From contig AGIQ01000002.1 of assembly GCA_000230935.2 (NCBI GenBank), positions 1,736,001 to 1,800,000 of the forward strand: a stretch of DNA of 64,000 bases, written 5' to 3'. The notes beneath the pieces are model-generated. The model worked only from the letters and a program-made list of their open reading frames with translations, searched no databases and had not been told where the DNA came from. Positions 34,583-42,781 of the stretch are shown piece after piece. This DNA is from Mycolicibacterium rhodesiae JS60 (lineage in GTDB: Bacteria; Actinomycetota; Actinomycetes; Mycobacteriales; Mycobacteriaceae). Position 1 is the stretch's first letter; every line of letters begins with the position of its first letter. Both the position numbers and the translations under genes were made by a program.

Positions 34583-35368
34583 GTGGTCCCTGAATGGCAT
34601 GTAGGACCGATGGCCGTGCCGGTGCACGGCCTGTTCGTCGGGCTCGGGGTATTGACGGCCATGGTCGTGTTCGTGCTCGAAGCGCGGCGGCGCGGGGCCG
34701 TCGACGATCAATCGCTGGTCGCGGTCGCCGGTGCGCTTGTGGGTGGCGCCATCGGAATGCGGCTCTCGGGGTGGGCTCGTCACCTCGATTTCGGCGCCAA
34801 CCCGACCCTGGCCGAAGCGTGGCAGTACGGCGCCAAGAGCATTCTGGGCGGTCTGCTCGGTGCGTACGTGGGGGTACTGGTCGCCAAGCGCATCGGCGGG
34901 TATCGCGGTAAGACCGGTGACCTGTTCGCCCCGGCGGTGGCACTCGGGATGGCGGTCGGCCGGATCGGATGCTTTCTCACCGAGGCGCCCGGCCGCCCGA
35001 CCTCTCTGCCATGGGGTGTGCACGCCGCCGCCAGCACCCCGGAATGCCCGGGCTGCCTGACCGGGCAGGCGATGCATCCCTCATTCCTGTACGAGATCGC
35101 TTTCCAGCTGGCGGCATTCGCGGCACTGATGTGGTTGCGGTCGCGGATCACCAGGCCCGGCGAACTGTTCGTCCTCTACGTCGCGGCCTACGCCGTGTTC
35201 CGGTTTCTCGTCGAGTTCACCAGGGCGAACGAGACGGTGTGGCTGGATCTGACTCGGCCGCAATGGTTTCTGCTGCCGTCGCTGGCGCTCATCGGATTGC
35301 GGCTGTGGTACGGCTACCGTCACGGTTACTATCGTTCTTCATCGCGTCGGCAGGAGGTACCCGCATGA
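34583..35368 (+). CDS. Prolipoprotein diacylglyceryl transferase homolog (Lgt-like)
   Basis: A 261-residue protein with about seven membrane helices. Family marks are AVPVHGLFVGLG near the N-terminus, GRIGCFLTEAPGRPTSLPWG in the place of the Lgt signature (GRIGNFINxE in true Lgt), and HPSFLYEIAFQL. The signature asparagine is a cysteine here, so the acceptor may differ from ordinary prolipoproteins. Lgt moves a diacylglycerol unit from phosphatidylglycerol to a cysteine thiol. The GTG start was chosen because it is the first in frame before PEWHVGP. The next gene overlaps by ATGA, and the third gene is a lipid-type radical SAM enzyme. Confidence 0.85.
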   Translation: MVPEWHVGPMAVPVHGLFVGLGVLTAMVVFVLEARRRGAVDDQSLVAVAGALVGGAIGMRLSGWARHLDFGANPTLAEAWQYGAKSILGGLLGAYVGVLVAKRIGGYRGKTGDLFAPAVALGMAVGRIGCFLTEAPGRPTSLPWGVHAAASTPECPGCLTGQAMHPSFLYEIAFQLAAFAALMWLRSRITRPGELFVLYVAAYAVFRFLVEFTRANETVWLDLTRPQWFLLPSLALIGLRLWYGYRHGYYRSSSRRQEVPA

Positions 35369-35820
35369 CGACACCCCCACCTGGCGACGACCAGACCGGC
35401 GATGTCCCGCCGCCTGAAGAGCCGCTGCCGCCCGCCTATCTGCCTCAACAGCCGTGGTATCCGCCGCCGGGATATCCGCCGCCGCCGGGGTATCCACCGC
35501 CAGGTCAGTACGGTGCGCCGCCGCCGAGGCGCGCCCGCATCTCGGTGGGCATGGCATTTCTCGGGGCGTTTCTGTACTTCGCGATCAACTTCGTCGTGGG
35601 ATTCGCCGTCCTGTCGATGGCCGACAGCAATGGGAACGCGGCGGTCGCCACCGGCGCGGCGGCACTCGCCCTCGGCGCGTTGGGCGGTGGCGGCGCGCTG
35701 CTCACGACCAAGAATCCCAACGTCAGGGGACTGGGCCTGGGACTGATGATCGGCTGGGCGTTTCTCTCCGTCGTCTCCGTCGGTTTCTGCACCGGTCTGA
35801 ACCCCGAGATGTACACGTGA
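35365..35820 (+). CDS. Proline-rich membrane protein
   Basis: A 151-residue protein. The first 60 residues are Pro/Tyr/Gly-rich (PPPGYPPPPGYPPPGQYG type), a region likely to be cytosolic and disordered. Three hydrophobic segments follow: VGMAFLGAFLYFAINFVVGF, a Gly/Ala-rich helix (VATGAAALALGALGGGGALL) and GLGLGLMIGWAFLSVVSVGF. The family is not recognised by name. It is preceded by AGGAGG, overlaps the Lgt-like gene by ATGA and overlaps the radical SAM gene by GTGA. The coupling suggests it is a partner or membrane scaffold for the other two. Confidence 0.75.
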   Translation: MTTPPPGDDQTGDVPPPEEPLPPAYLPQQPWYPPPGYPPPPGYPPPGQYGAPPPRRARISVGMAFLGAFLYFAINFVVGFAVLSMADSNGNAAVATGAAALALGALGGGGALLTTKNPNVRGLGLGLMIGWAFLSVVSVGFCTGLNPEMYT

Positions 35821-37397
35821 CAGCCAGCGGGATGGGACTGCGCGGTGACCGGTTGTTGCGCTACGTCACCGCCTTCTGCCCCGCCTGCCACCAAGAGGCA
35901 CCCGAACGGCCGCTGAGCGACGTCGCGCGGCTCAGCGGCCGGCTGGTCGAGCGTGATGGTCGGGTCTGGCTCGAACGTGGTTGTCAGACACACGGATTGG
36001 TGCGCACCCTCTACGACGAAGATCCCGAAATCCTGTCCTATCTGGAGGAGTGGACGGCACCGACCAAGGCACACACCCCGGATGTGCCCGGCAACTTCGA
36101 CCCGATCCCGTCGGCGTATCTGCGCGGGTTACCGGAGATGCAGACTCAACACACCTGCATTCTGCTCGAAGACATTGCCGAGACGTGCAACCTGCGCTGT
36201 CCGACGTGCTTCACCGACTCCTCGCCCGATCTGCGCAACGTGGTACCCGTCACCGACGTGCTGGCCAATGTGGATCAGCGACTGGGCCGCGAAAACGGCC
36301 GCCTCGACGTGCTGATGTTGTCCGGTGGCGAACCTACGCTGCATCCCGCACTGCCCGAACTTCTTGCCGAACTCACCGCGCGACCCATCACTCGAATACT
36401 GATCAACAGCAACGGTATTCGTATCGCCACCGATGACGCTCTGCTCGCGCTGCTCGCCGGACACCGCGAACGGGTCGAGGTGTACCTGCAATACGACGGG
36501 CTCTCCGAGGCGGCCCACCGCCACCACCGCGGCGGGGATTTGCGGGCGATGAAACAGCGCGCACTGCAACGGCTCTCGGACCACGAGATCTTCACCACAT
36601 TGGTGATGACGACCGCTCTGGGTGTGAATGACAACGAGATCGGCGCCATGGTTCAGCTCGCGTTGGACACGCCCTATGTCGGCGGAATCAGTATCCAGCC
36701 GCAGTTCGGCTCCGGCCGTTCCGGGCTCATCGATCCGCTCGATCGACTCACCCACACCGGCGTACTCAAGCGACTGGGGCCGCAGACCGACGGTTTGGTG
36801 ACATGGCGCGATCTGACCGCGCTGCCGTGTTCGCACCCGCACTGTTGTTCGGTCGGGTACATGATTCGCGACGATTCCGGTGCGTGGCGCTCGCTGGTAT
36901 CGCTGCTCGGCCATGACAGTCTCAAGGCCAGGCTCGGTCTGGTCTCGAACCGGATCGTCGACAGTGAACTACCTCAGCAACTGCGACTCGCGGTCCGGGA
37001 GTCGCTTCTCGGGCTGTTGTCCGAACAGTCGTCGCTGTCGCACCCGGACATCGGCGACGTGTGGCGAATCATCTGCCAGAGCTGCGATCTCGGCATGGGA
37101 ACACTGCTGGCCATGGCGTCGTCGGCGCTGCCGGGGCGTCGGCGCAAGCTGCGCCAGCTGCTTGGCGAACGGGTGGTCCGGGTGACGGTCAAGCCGTTCA
37201 TGGACATGTCGACCATGATCGAAGAACGATTGGTGCAATGCTGCGTGCACGTCGGTACCAGCTCCCACCAGCATCAGTGCGCACCGTTCTGCGCCGTGCA
37301 GGCATGGCCCGCGCTGAGCCGTCAGCGGATGTCGATCTCGCTAGGCCGGCAACTTCCGATCATCGCCGTGGACTCCGATACGGCACCCCGTCGCTGA
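35817..37397 (+). CDS. Radical SAM enzyme, COG1964/tetraether-synthase (Tes)-like
   Basis: A 526-residue enzyme. The N-terminal zinc-ribbon-like region has FCPACH (Cys21, Cys24) and RGCQTHG (Cys56, His59). The radical SAM cluster is ETCNLRCPTCF (Cys124, Cys128, Cys131), and LSGGEPTLHP forms the SAM-binding GGEP motif. Further cysteines occur in LPCSHPHCCSVGYM (338-344), IICQSCDLGMG and QCCVHVG...QCAPFCAVQ, enough for extra Fe-S clusters. This layout matches COG1964 proteins, which include MJ0619 and the archaeal tetraether lipid synthase Tes, which joins lipid chains by C-C bonds. Actual chemistry here is unknown. The GTG start overlaps the previous stop. Confidence 0.85.
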   Translation: MTASGMGLRGDRLLRYVTAFCPACHQEAPERPLSDVARLSGRLVERDGRVWLERGCQTHGLVRTLYDEDPEILSYLEEWTAPTKAHTPDVPGNFDPIPSAYLRGLPEMQTQHTCILLEDIAETCNLRCPTCFTDSSPDLRNVVPVTDVLANVDQRLGRENGRLDVLMLSGGEPTLHPALPELLAELTARPITRILINSNGIRIATDDALLALLAGHRERVEVYLQYDGLSEAAHRHHRGGDLRAMKQRALQRLSDHEIFTTLVMTTALGVNDNEIGAMVQLALDTPYVGGISIQPQFGSGRSGLIDPLDRLTHTGVLKRLGPQTDGLVTWRDLTALPCSHPHCCSVGYMIRDDSGAWRSLVSLLGHDSLKARLGLVSNRIVDSELPQQLRLAVRESLLGLLSEQSSLSHPDIGDVWRIICQSCDLGMGTLLAMASSALPGRRRKLRQLLGERVVRVTVKPFMDMSTMIEERLVQCCVHVGTSSHQHQCAPFCAVQAWPALSRQRMSISLGRQLPIIAVDSDTAPRR

Positions 37398-38048
37398 TCA
37401 GACGAGCGCTGGTGCGGCCTGCAGATCGCGTTGGTAGCGGGGAGCTCTCGACAGCAGAATCACATAAAGCGTGTCCAGCACCACGATCTCGATGTAGATC
37501 ACCAACCAGAGGACATTTGACGGGTCGTAGAGATACTGCGAGATCGCCGCGGTCAGGGTGCCGAGCAGCTTGCCCCACGCGATCCACATGCTCTGGCCGC
37601 GCCGGTCACCGCGCCGGATCAGCATCGTCAAGAACAGCACCGACATGATCAGGTTGTCGATGTATGCGGTGTAGACCGAACCGTTCTCGCGCCCAAAGAC
37701 CGACACGATCGCCACCATCACCGGGGTCACCATCGCGAACGCGAAAACGAACTTCGGCCAGAAGTAGGACTGGGGGAGGTTCTGCGGGTAGTCGGAACGC
37801 CAGTACTTCAGGAACACCGCCAGGATCGCGACATCGGCGGCGAACCAGACCGCGTTGATGGATTCCTGCAGCACCCCGCCGACCGACGGATAGGCAAAGG
37901 TGAACAGGAACTCCCAGGTGATGTTCATGACCAGGGCTAGAAACGGCATCGCGTAGGTGCGGTCGACGATGCCTTGCCGGATGACGCACACGTAGGTGAC
38001 GATCCAGAAAATCCCGCTTGCCAGCCCGAAGGCGTCGATCAGTGACAT
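37398..38048 (-). CDS. Seven-helix membrane protein resembling Pyr4-type terpene cyclases
   Basis: A 216-residue integral membrane protein with about seven helices. Two acidic residues stand inside helices: Glu46 in MNITWEFLFTFAYP and Asp192 in IEIVVLDTLYVILL. Pyr4-family membrane terpene cyclases have the same size, topology and a comparable Glu/Asp pair, so membership is plausible. Other landmarks are NAVWFAADVAIL and YIDNLIMSVLFLTMLIRRGD. It could also be an uncharacterised lipid-modifying membrane protein. Its stop abuts the stop of the radical SAM gene (TGATCA at 37395-37400). Confidence 0.65.
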   Translation of the reverse strand: MSLIDAFGLASGIFWIVTYVCVIRQGIVDRTYAMPFLALVMNITWEFLFTFAYPSVGGVLQESINAVWFAADVAILAVFLKYWRSDYPQNLPQSYFWPKFVFAFAMVTPVMVAIVSVFGRENGSVYTAYIDNLIMSVLFLTMLIRRGDRRGQSMWIAWGKLLGTLTAAISQYLYDPSNVLWLVIYIEIVVLDTLYVILLSRAPRYQRDLQAAPALV

Positions 38049-38221
38049 TGCGGCTCGCTTTCCGCAGTGACACCGGCTCTGCGTGGAGGGTCGACCCGTG
38101 GGAGAGGCGCTGGGTTCCGGTCAAGTCTTAGCAGCTATGGGACTGCGCGGTGGCGAAACCGGTGGCGGCGTCCGAGACTTGCGTGGCAGGCAACGCTCGC
38201 AGTCAAGGAGAAACCGCCGTC

Positions 38222-38454
38222 GTGAACTTTGCCCCCAGCGATACCGCCGTCGTCATCGACCCTCAGAACGCCGTACACAGTCCATCCGGGAAGAACTGGC
38301 TGTTCAACGGAGCCCTGACCCTGGACGGTTCACCGGACCCCGCGGCGACGGTTATCAGGCGGCACTGGTGAACGTCGCGTTTCTGGCGCACGCTGTTCTC
38401 AGTACCGATGAGGTGATCGCAGCCATGGAAATACCGACGGGAGGCCCGATGTGA
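38222..38454 (+). pseudogene. Isochorismatase-family cysteine hydrolase with internal deletion
   Basis: The N-terminal part (from GTG 38222, NFAPSDTAVVIDPQNAVHS) and the C-terminal end (GDGYQAALVNVAFLAHAVLSTDEVIAAM) of an isochorismatase-type hydrolase are present but in different frames and joined near 38340-38350. About 130 central residues, including the catalytic cysteine region, are missing. Intact members have about 200-220 residues. The stop overlaps the next start (GTGA), so the gene was once the head of that small operon. Confidence 0.75.
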
Positions 38455-38912
38455 CCGAATCCCGTCCACCGTTCCCACCGTTCAACCTGCACGCCGCCAT
38501 GCAGAAGGTGCAGGCCGCCGAAGACGCCTGGAACACCCGCGACCCGCACCTCGTCAGCCTGGCCTACACACCCGACAGCGTCTGGCGCAACCGCGACCGG
38601 TTTGTCTCCGGCCGCGAACAGATCGTCGAATTTCTCACCGCCAAATGGGAACGCGAACTCGACTATGCACTGCGAAAGAGCCTGTGGGACTTCCACGGCA
38701 ACCGCATTGCGGTGCGCTTTCAATACGAATGCCGCGACGCGAGCGGTCAGTGGTGGCGCAGTTACGGCAACGAGCTGTGGGAGTTCGCCGAGGACGGTCT
38801 GATGCGCCGGCGTGAGGCCAGTATCAACGACATCGCCATCGATGAATCCGAGCGCCGCTATTTCGGGCCACGGCCCGACAGCGAGCGTGGCCGGGAATTC
38901 CCGCTGCGGTGA
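38451..38912 (+). CDS. DUF1348 family NTF2-like protein
   Basis: A 153-residue protein with the SnoaL/NTF2-like cone fold pattern: AMQKVQAAEDAWNTRDPHLVSLAYTPDSVWRNR, then REQIVEFLTAKWERELDY. These are the marks of DUF1348. Function is unknown; members are stress-associated or catalyse small-molecule reactions in other contexts. The GTG start overlaps the end of the broken isochorismatase. Confidence 0.85.
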   Translation: MTESRPPFPPFNLHAAMQKVQAAEDAWNTRDPHLVSLAYTPDSVWRNRDRFVSGREQIVEFLTAKWERELDYALRKSLWDFHGNRIAVRFQYECRDASGQWWRSYGNELWEFAEDGLMRRREASINDIAIDESERRYFGPRPDSERGREFPLR

Positions 38913-38931
38913 GGGGTGTTGACGAAAACAT

Positions 38932-39570
38932 ATGAGCAAGCACTACGCGTCGATCGCGTTCACCGACGATGTTCGCGCCGTCCAGAGCGAGCACGGAAGC
39001 CAGGACTTCTATGGCCGTAAGCTCGCCGCGGGCCAGGTCGCACCGGGCGCCGACCCCCTCACCGACGACGAGAAGGACTACCTGGGCGAGCGCGACGGCT
39101 TCTTCCTGGCGTCGGTATCCGAGACCGGCTGGCCGTACGTCCAATTCCGCGGCGGAAAACCAGGATTCATCCGTGTTCTCGACGATCACACCATCGGCTG
39201 GGCGGACTTCCGCGGCAACCTGCAGTACATCAGCACCGGCAATGTGAGCGGCGATGACAGGGTCGCCATCATCGCTCTCGACTACGGCCATCAGCGCCGC
39301 CTGAAGATCTACGGCCACGCCCGCGTTGTCACCGCCGAGGAGAACCCCGAGCTGGTGAAGTCCCTTACCGACCCCACCTATGACGCGGTGGTCGAACGTG
39401 CGGTGCTCGTCGACGTCGAGGCTTACGACTGGAACTGCCAACAGCACATCACCCCGCGTTTCACCGTCGCCGAGCTCGAATCCACTCTGGCGCCACTGCG
39501 CGACGACCTGGCGGCCCTGCGTGCGGAAAATGCCCGGCTGCGTGAGCAGCTCGAGACCGGCCGGCAGTAA
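38932..39570 (+). CDS. Pyridoxamine 5'-phosphate oxidase-like flavin-binding protein
   Basis: A 212-residue protein with a split-barrel FMN-binding fold: FFLASVSETGWPYVQFRGGKPGF, LQYISTGNV and RRLKIYGHARVV. The C-terminal 40 residues form a leucine-rich coiled coil (LAPLRDDLAALRAENARLREQLE). The family includes FMN and F420 oxidoreductases; the substrate is unknown. It sits 19 bases after the DUF1348 gene and 5 bases before the MOSC/reductase gene, so it is probably co-transcribed. Confidence 0.85.
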   Translation: MSKHYASIAFTDDVRAVQSEHGSQDFYGRKLAAGQVAPGADPLTDDEKDYLGERDGFFLASVSETGWPYVQFRGGKPGFIRVLDDHTIGWADFRGNLQYISTGNVSGDDRVAIIALDYGHQRRLKIYGHARVVTAEENPELVKSLTDPTYDAVVERAVLVDVEAYDWNCQQHITPRFTVAELESTLAPLRDDLAALRAENARLREQLETGRQ

Positions 39571-39575
39571 CCGCC

Positions 39576-41339
39576 GTGGCCAAGCTGGTGTCGGTCAACG
39601 TCGGGTTGCCCGAGGACGTGGACTGGAACGGGCGCACCGTACACACCGGCGCCTGGAAGGCACCGGTGACCGGTCCACGGTTGGTCCGCCGGCTCAACAT
39701 CGACGGTGACGGCCAGGGAGATCGGGGCGGCCACGGCGGCGAGAACCGGGCGGTGCTGGTGTATCAGGTTGCCTCCTATGATCATTGGGCGACCGTGCTC
39801 GACCGGGATGACCTGACACCCGGTGTGTTCGGGGAGAACTTGACCGTCGACGGGCTTCCCGACGACGAGGTCTGCATCGGCGACCGGTACCGGATCGGGG
39901 ACGTCGTCTTCGAGGTGACGCAGCCCCGGGTCACCTGCTACCGCGTCGGAATGCGCCTCGGCGAACCGCGCATGGCCGCGCTGCTGGTCGCGCATCACCG
40001 ACCTGGCTTCTACGGCCGGGTGCTCACGGAAGGTGAGGTGGCGGCCGGGCAAGAGGTGGTCAAGATCGCCGACGGCCCACATGGGGTCAGCGTCGCCGAG
40101 ATCGACGCCCTGCTCTACCTTGCGGGTCACCCGCGTGACGCCCTGCAGCGCGCCCTCGACATCCCGGCGTTGAGTCCCGGCTGGAAGAGCTCGCTGCAGA
40201 GTCTGCTCGAGCAGGATTCGGGAACCGCCGGGGCGTCCGGCAACAGCGGGCTGACCGGTGTGGCGCCCGCGCCACCGGCTTGGCCGGGATTCCGACCGCT
40301 GAAGGTCACCGCGATCCACGACGAGAGTCGGTACGTGCGTTCGGTGCTGCTGGCCGACCCCGCCGGGACCGGACTGCCGAAATGGCTTGCCGGCCAATCG
40401 ATCGTGGTGCGGGTTCTGGCAGATCCCGCCGGGGCGCCGCAGGTGCGCAACTACTCGCTGTCCAACGAACCGGGCTCGGCGCAGTACCGGATTGGCGTGA
40501 AGCGCGAGCCGTTCGGGACCGTCAGCGGCTACCTCCACGATCATGTGAATGTCGGCGATCTCATCGAGGTCGCAGCGCCGCGCGGGAGCTTCTTCCTTGA
40601 TGACAACCCGTGTCCGGTGGTTCTGATCTCGGCGGGCGTGGGCGTGACACCCGTGCTGTCGATGCTGCATTCGGTGGCCGCCAGCGCGCCGGGCCGTCCG
40701 GTGTGGTGGCTGCACAGCGCTCGTAACGGTAGCGAGCACACGTTCGCGCCGGAAGTCGTTGGCCTGTTGAACCAGTTGCCGCACAGCCAATCTCGCATCT
40801 TTTACAGCAGCCCGGATGCCGCTGACCGCGAGGGCACCGACTACGACCGGCGGGGGCGACTGTCGCCCGAGTCGCTGAGTTACTTGGGGCTTCCGGTCGA
40901 GGCCGACGTCTACGTGTGCGGACCGCAGCCGTTCATGGACTCGGTCACCGACGGCCTCGTCGCGTACGGGATCAACGCGCGCAGCATTCACGCCGAGCGG
41001 TTCGGCGCGCACGCCGCGATCACTCCGGGCATCGCGGCCGCGACAACGGTCGCACCCCACGTCCCCGATGGGCCGCCCGGAACCGGACCGATCGTGCAGT
41101 TTGCCCGCAGCGCACTGTCGGCTCCGTGGCGGCCCGGCGACATCAGCCTGCTCGAATTCGCCGAAGCGTGCGATGTGCCGACTCGGTGGTCGTGCCGTAC
41201 CGGGGTCTGCCACACCTGCGAGACCGCGCTGCTGTCCGGGCGGGTCCGGTACGACCCCGAGCCGCTGGAGCCGCCTGCCGAGGGGAACGTGTTGCTGTGC
41301 GTCGCGACGCCGTCCGAGGGCATCGTCGTCGACCTCTGA
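39576..41339 (+). CDS. MOSC domain, ferredoxin-reductase and 2Fe-2S ferredoxin fusion
   Basis: A 587-residue three-part protein. The MOSC domain (about 1-165) includes GDRGGHGGENRAVLVYQ and the conserved cysteine of PRVTCYRVGMRLG, like YiiM-type molybdenum-cofactor enzymes. An FAD/NAD(P) reductase part (about 240-470) has RNYSLSNEPG, VLISAGVGVTPVLSML and VYVCGPQPFM. A plant-type [2Fe-2S] domain (about 500-587) has CRTGVCHTCETALLSG and the fourth Cys in LLCVATP. It probably reduces N-hydroxylated or similar compounds with electrons from NAD(P)H supplied within one chain. GTG start at 39576. Confidence 0.9.
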   Translation: MAKLVSVNVGLPEDVDWNGRTVHTGAWKAPVTGPRLVRRLNIDGDGQGDRGGHGGENRAVLVYQVASYDHWATVLDRDDLTPGVFGENLTVDGLPDDEVCIGDRYRIGDVVFEVTQPRVTCYRVGMRLGEPRMAALLVAHHRPGFYGRVLTEGEVAAGQEVVKIADGPHGVSVAEIDALLYLAGHPRDALQRALDIPALSPGWKSSLQSLLEQDSGTAGASGNSGLTGVAPAPPAWPGFRPLKVTAIHDESRYVRSVLLADPAGTGLPKWLAGQSIVVRVLADPAGAPQVRNYSLSNEPGSAQYRIGVKREPFGTVSGYLHDHVNVGDLIEVAAPRGSFFLDDNPCPVVLISAGVGVTPVLSMLHSVAASAPGRPVWWLHSARNGSEHTFAPEVVGLLNQLPHSQSRIFYSSPDAADREGTDYDRRGRLSPESLSYLGLPVEADVYVCGPQPFMDSVTDGLVAYGINARSIHAERFGAHAAITPGIAAATTVAPHVPDGPPGTGPIVQFARSALSAPWRPGDISLLEFAEACDVPTRWSCRTGVCHTCETALLSGRVRYDPEPLEPPAEGNVLLCVATPSEGIVVDL

Positions 41340-41363
41340 GCGCCGGCCAATACGTTCGCGCTG

Positions 41364-42404
41364 TCAGGCCCGGGTGAGATAACGCTGCCAGCGCCGCTGC
41401 GCCGTCGCCGACGGTGATCCGTCGGCGGGCCGCAGCGCGTCGGCCAACCGGGTGCGCGCGGCCGCGGTATCGAAATGTGTTCCGATCGCCACGAGGTGGC
41501 TTGGGGATCCCGGTGCCGCGGCACCGCGCGCGATGTGGACCGCGGGCCCGACGACGTTGACCACGTAGCCGCGGACCCCCGCGCGATGACGCACGGCCAC
41601 CCGGCCCTTCATCCGGTACACGCCTGCGGGCGGATACTCCAGCAGTTCGATCAGCCGCTCCGGATCGGCAGCGCCGTCGGCCGTCACCGTCACCGACTCG
41701 GCGTGCACGTGCGCATGCTCGGCAGGCTCTTCGAACAACGCCTCGCGGAACGACAGCTGGCCCGTCTCGTCGGTGGCGGCGGCGACGTCGTAGAGCAGCG
41801 CGGGGTCGATCTGCCCGTTCGTGGCTCCGATCACGTGTGCCCGTGAATTGCGTTCCCGCACTCTGGCTTCGACGCGTCGTAGGGTGGCGTCGCGGTCGCC
41901 GTCGGGGATCTGATCGAGCTTGTTCACCACGACCAGCGTCGCCGCGCCGTATCGAGCGGGTGCGACGCCACCGCTGTCGACGGTGTCGAAGTGCTGCACC
42001 GCGTCGACCACATCGACGACGCCGCCGTCGCGGATGCCGCCGATCTCGCTGAATCCGATGATGCGGGCCAGTGCCGCGGGGTCGGCCAGCCCACTAGCTT
42101 CCACGATGATGGCGTCCAGCCGGAGCCTGGGGTCGGCCAGCCGGACCAGAGCGGCGTCCAGCTGGCCGTCGTCGGGCAGGCAGCAGATACAGCCGCCGGC
42201 GATCGATGCCGGTTCGTCGATCTGCCCGCTGATCAGTCCGGCGTCAACATTGATTTCCCCGAAATCGTTGATCACCACCCCGATCCGGGCCTGCGGGGTG
42301 CGCAGAACATGGTTGAGCAACGTGGTCTTTCCCGCGCCGAGGTGGCCGGTGAGTGCGATCACCGGGATCGTCTCTCCGCGGGCTTTGGCAGCTCGTGACA
42401 CCAC
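41364..42404 (-). CDS. CobW/COG0523 GTPase (metal chaperone family)
   Basis: A 346-residue G3E P-loop GTPase. The Walker A motif is TGHLGAGKTTLLNHVL, the metal-site motif GGCICCL (CxCC) follows, the Walker B region is DAIIVEASGLADP, and the base-recognition motif is VNKLDQI. A histidine-containing stretch (EHAHVHAESV) precedes the CobW C-terminal domain. Such proteins deliver zinc or cobalt to client enzymes. The tandem GTG codons at 42404/42401 are the likely start. No zinc-uptake-regulator box was recognised upstream. Confidence 0.87.
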   Translation of the reverse strand: MVSRAAKARGETIPVIALTGHLGAGKTTLLNHVLRTPQARIGVVINDFGEINVDAGLISGQIDEPASIAGGCICCLPDDGQLDAALVRLADPRLRLDAIIVEASGLADPAALARIIGFSEIGGIRDGGVVDVVDAVQHFDTVDSGGVAPARYGAATLVVVNKLDQIPDGDRDATLRRVEARVRERNSRAHVIGATNGQIDPALLYDVAAATDETGQLSFREALFEEPAEHAHVHAESVTVTADGAADPERLIELLEYPPAGVYRMKGRVAVRHRAGVRGYVVNVVGPAVHIARGAAAPGSPSHLVAIGTHFDTAAARTRLADALRPADGSPSATAQRRWQRYLTRA

Positions 42405-42781
42405 GTGGCGATGGTGCCATATCGGCCAGGTGCAGCGCCGACACGCCGGACGGTGTTTGCTGAAAGCTATGAATCCGCCCGCCCGCGACAGTGAAAGCCG
42501 AGGAAGTGGCGCCGCCGTAAACCCTTGCCGCAGGTGGCCATTGAACAAGGTCGACGACTGAAACATTGCTGCCGGAATAGGACCCGAAGATAACGGCCAC
42601 CCCAGTTCGCACCAGCTAGAGTGCGTCTGGCAACGGCATCTTCCCGGTCAACTGCGGTCAACCCGAAGGCTGCTGCCGGACCACTTCGTGTCGCGACTAG
42701 AACGGTTCGTTTGCTGTGCAGAAAGACGGTCGCGCAGGGGCGCGTGCACCACAGTTGGTGTCTAGCTCGGGGGGAAGAATC
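42405..42781. other. Divergent intergenic region
   Basis: About 375 bases between the CobW gene (reverse) and the GH2 gene (forward). No ORF with conserved features and no strong palindrome is visible. It should contain both promoters. The GH2 ribosome site (GGGGGGAAG) lies at its right end. Confidence 0.5.
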
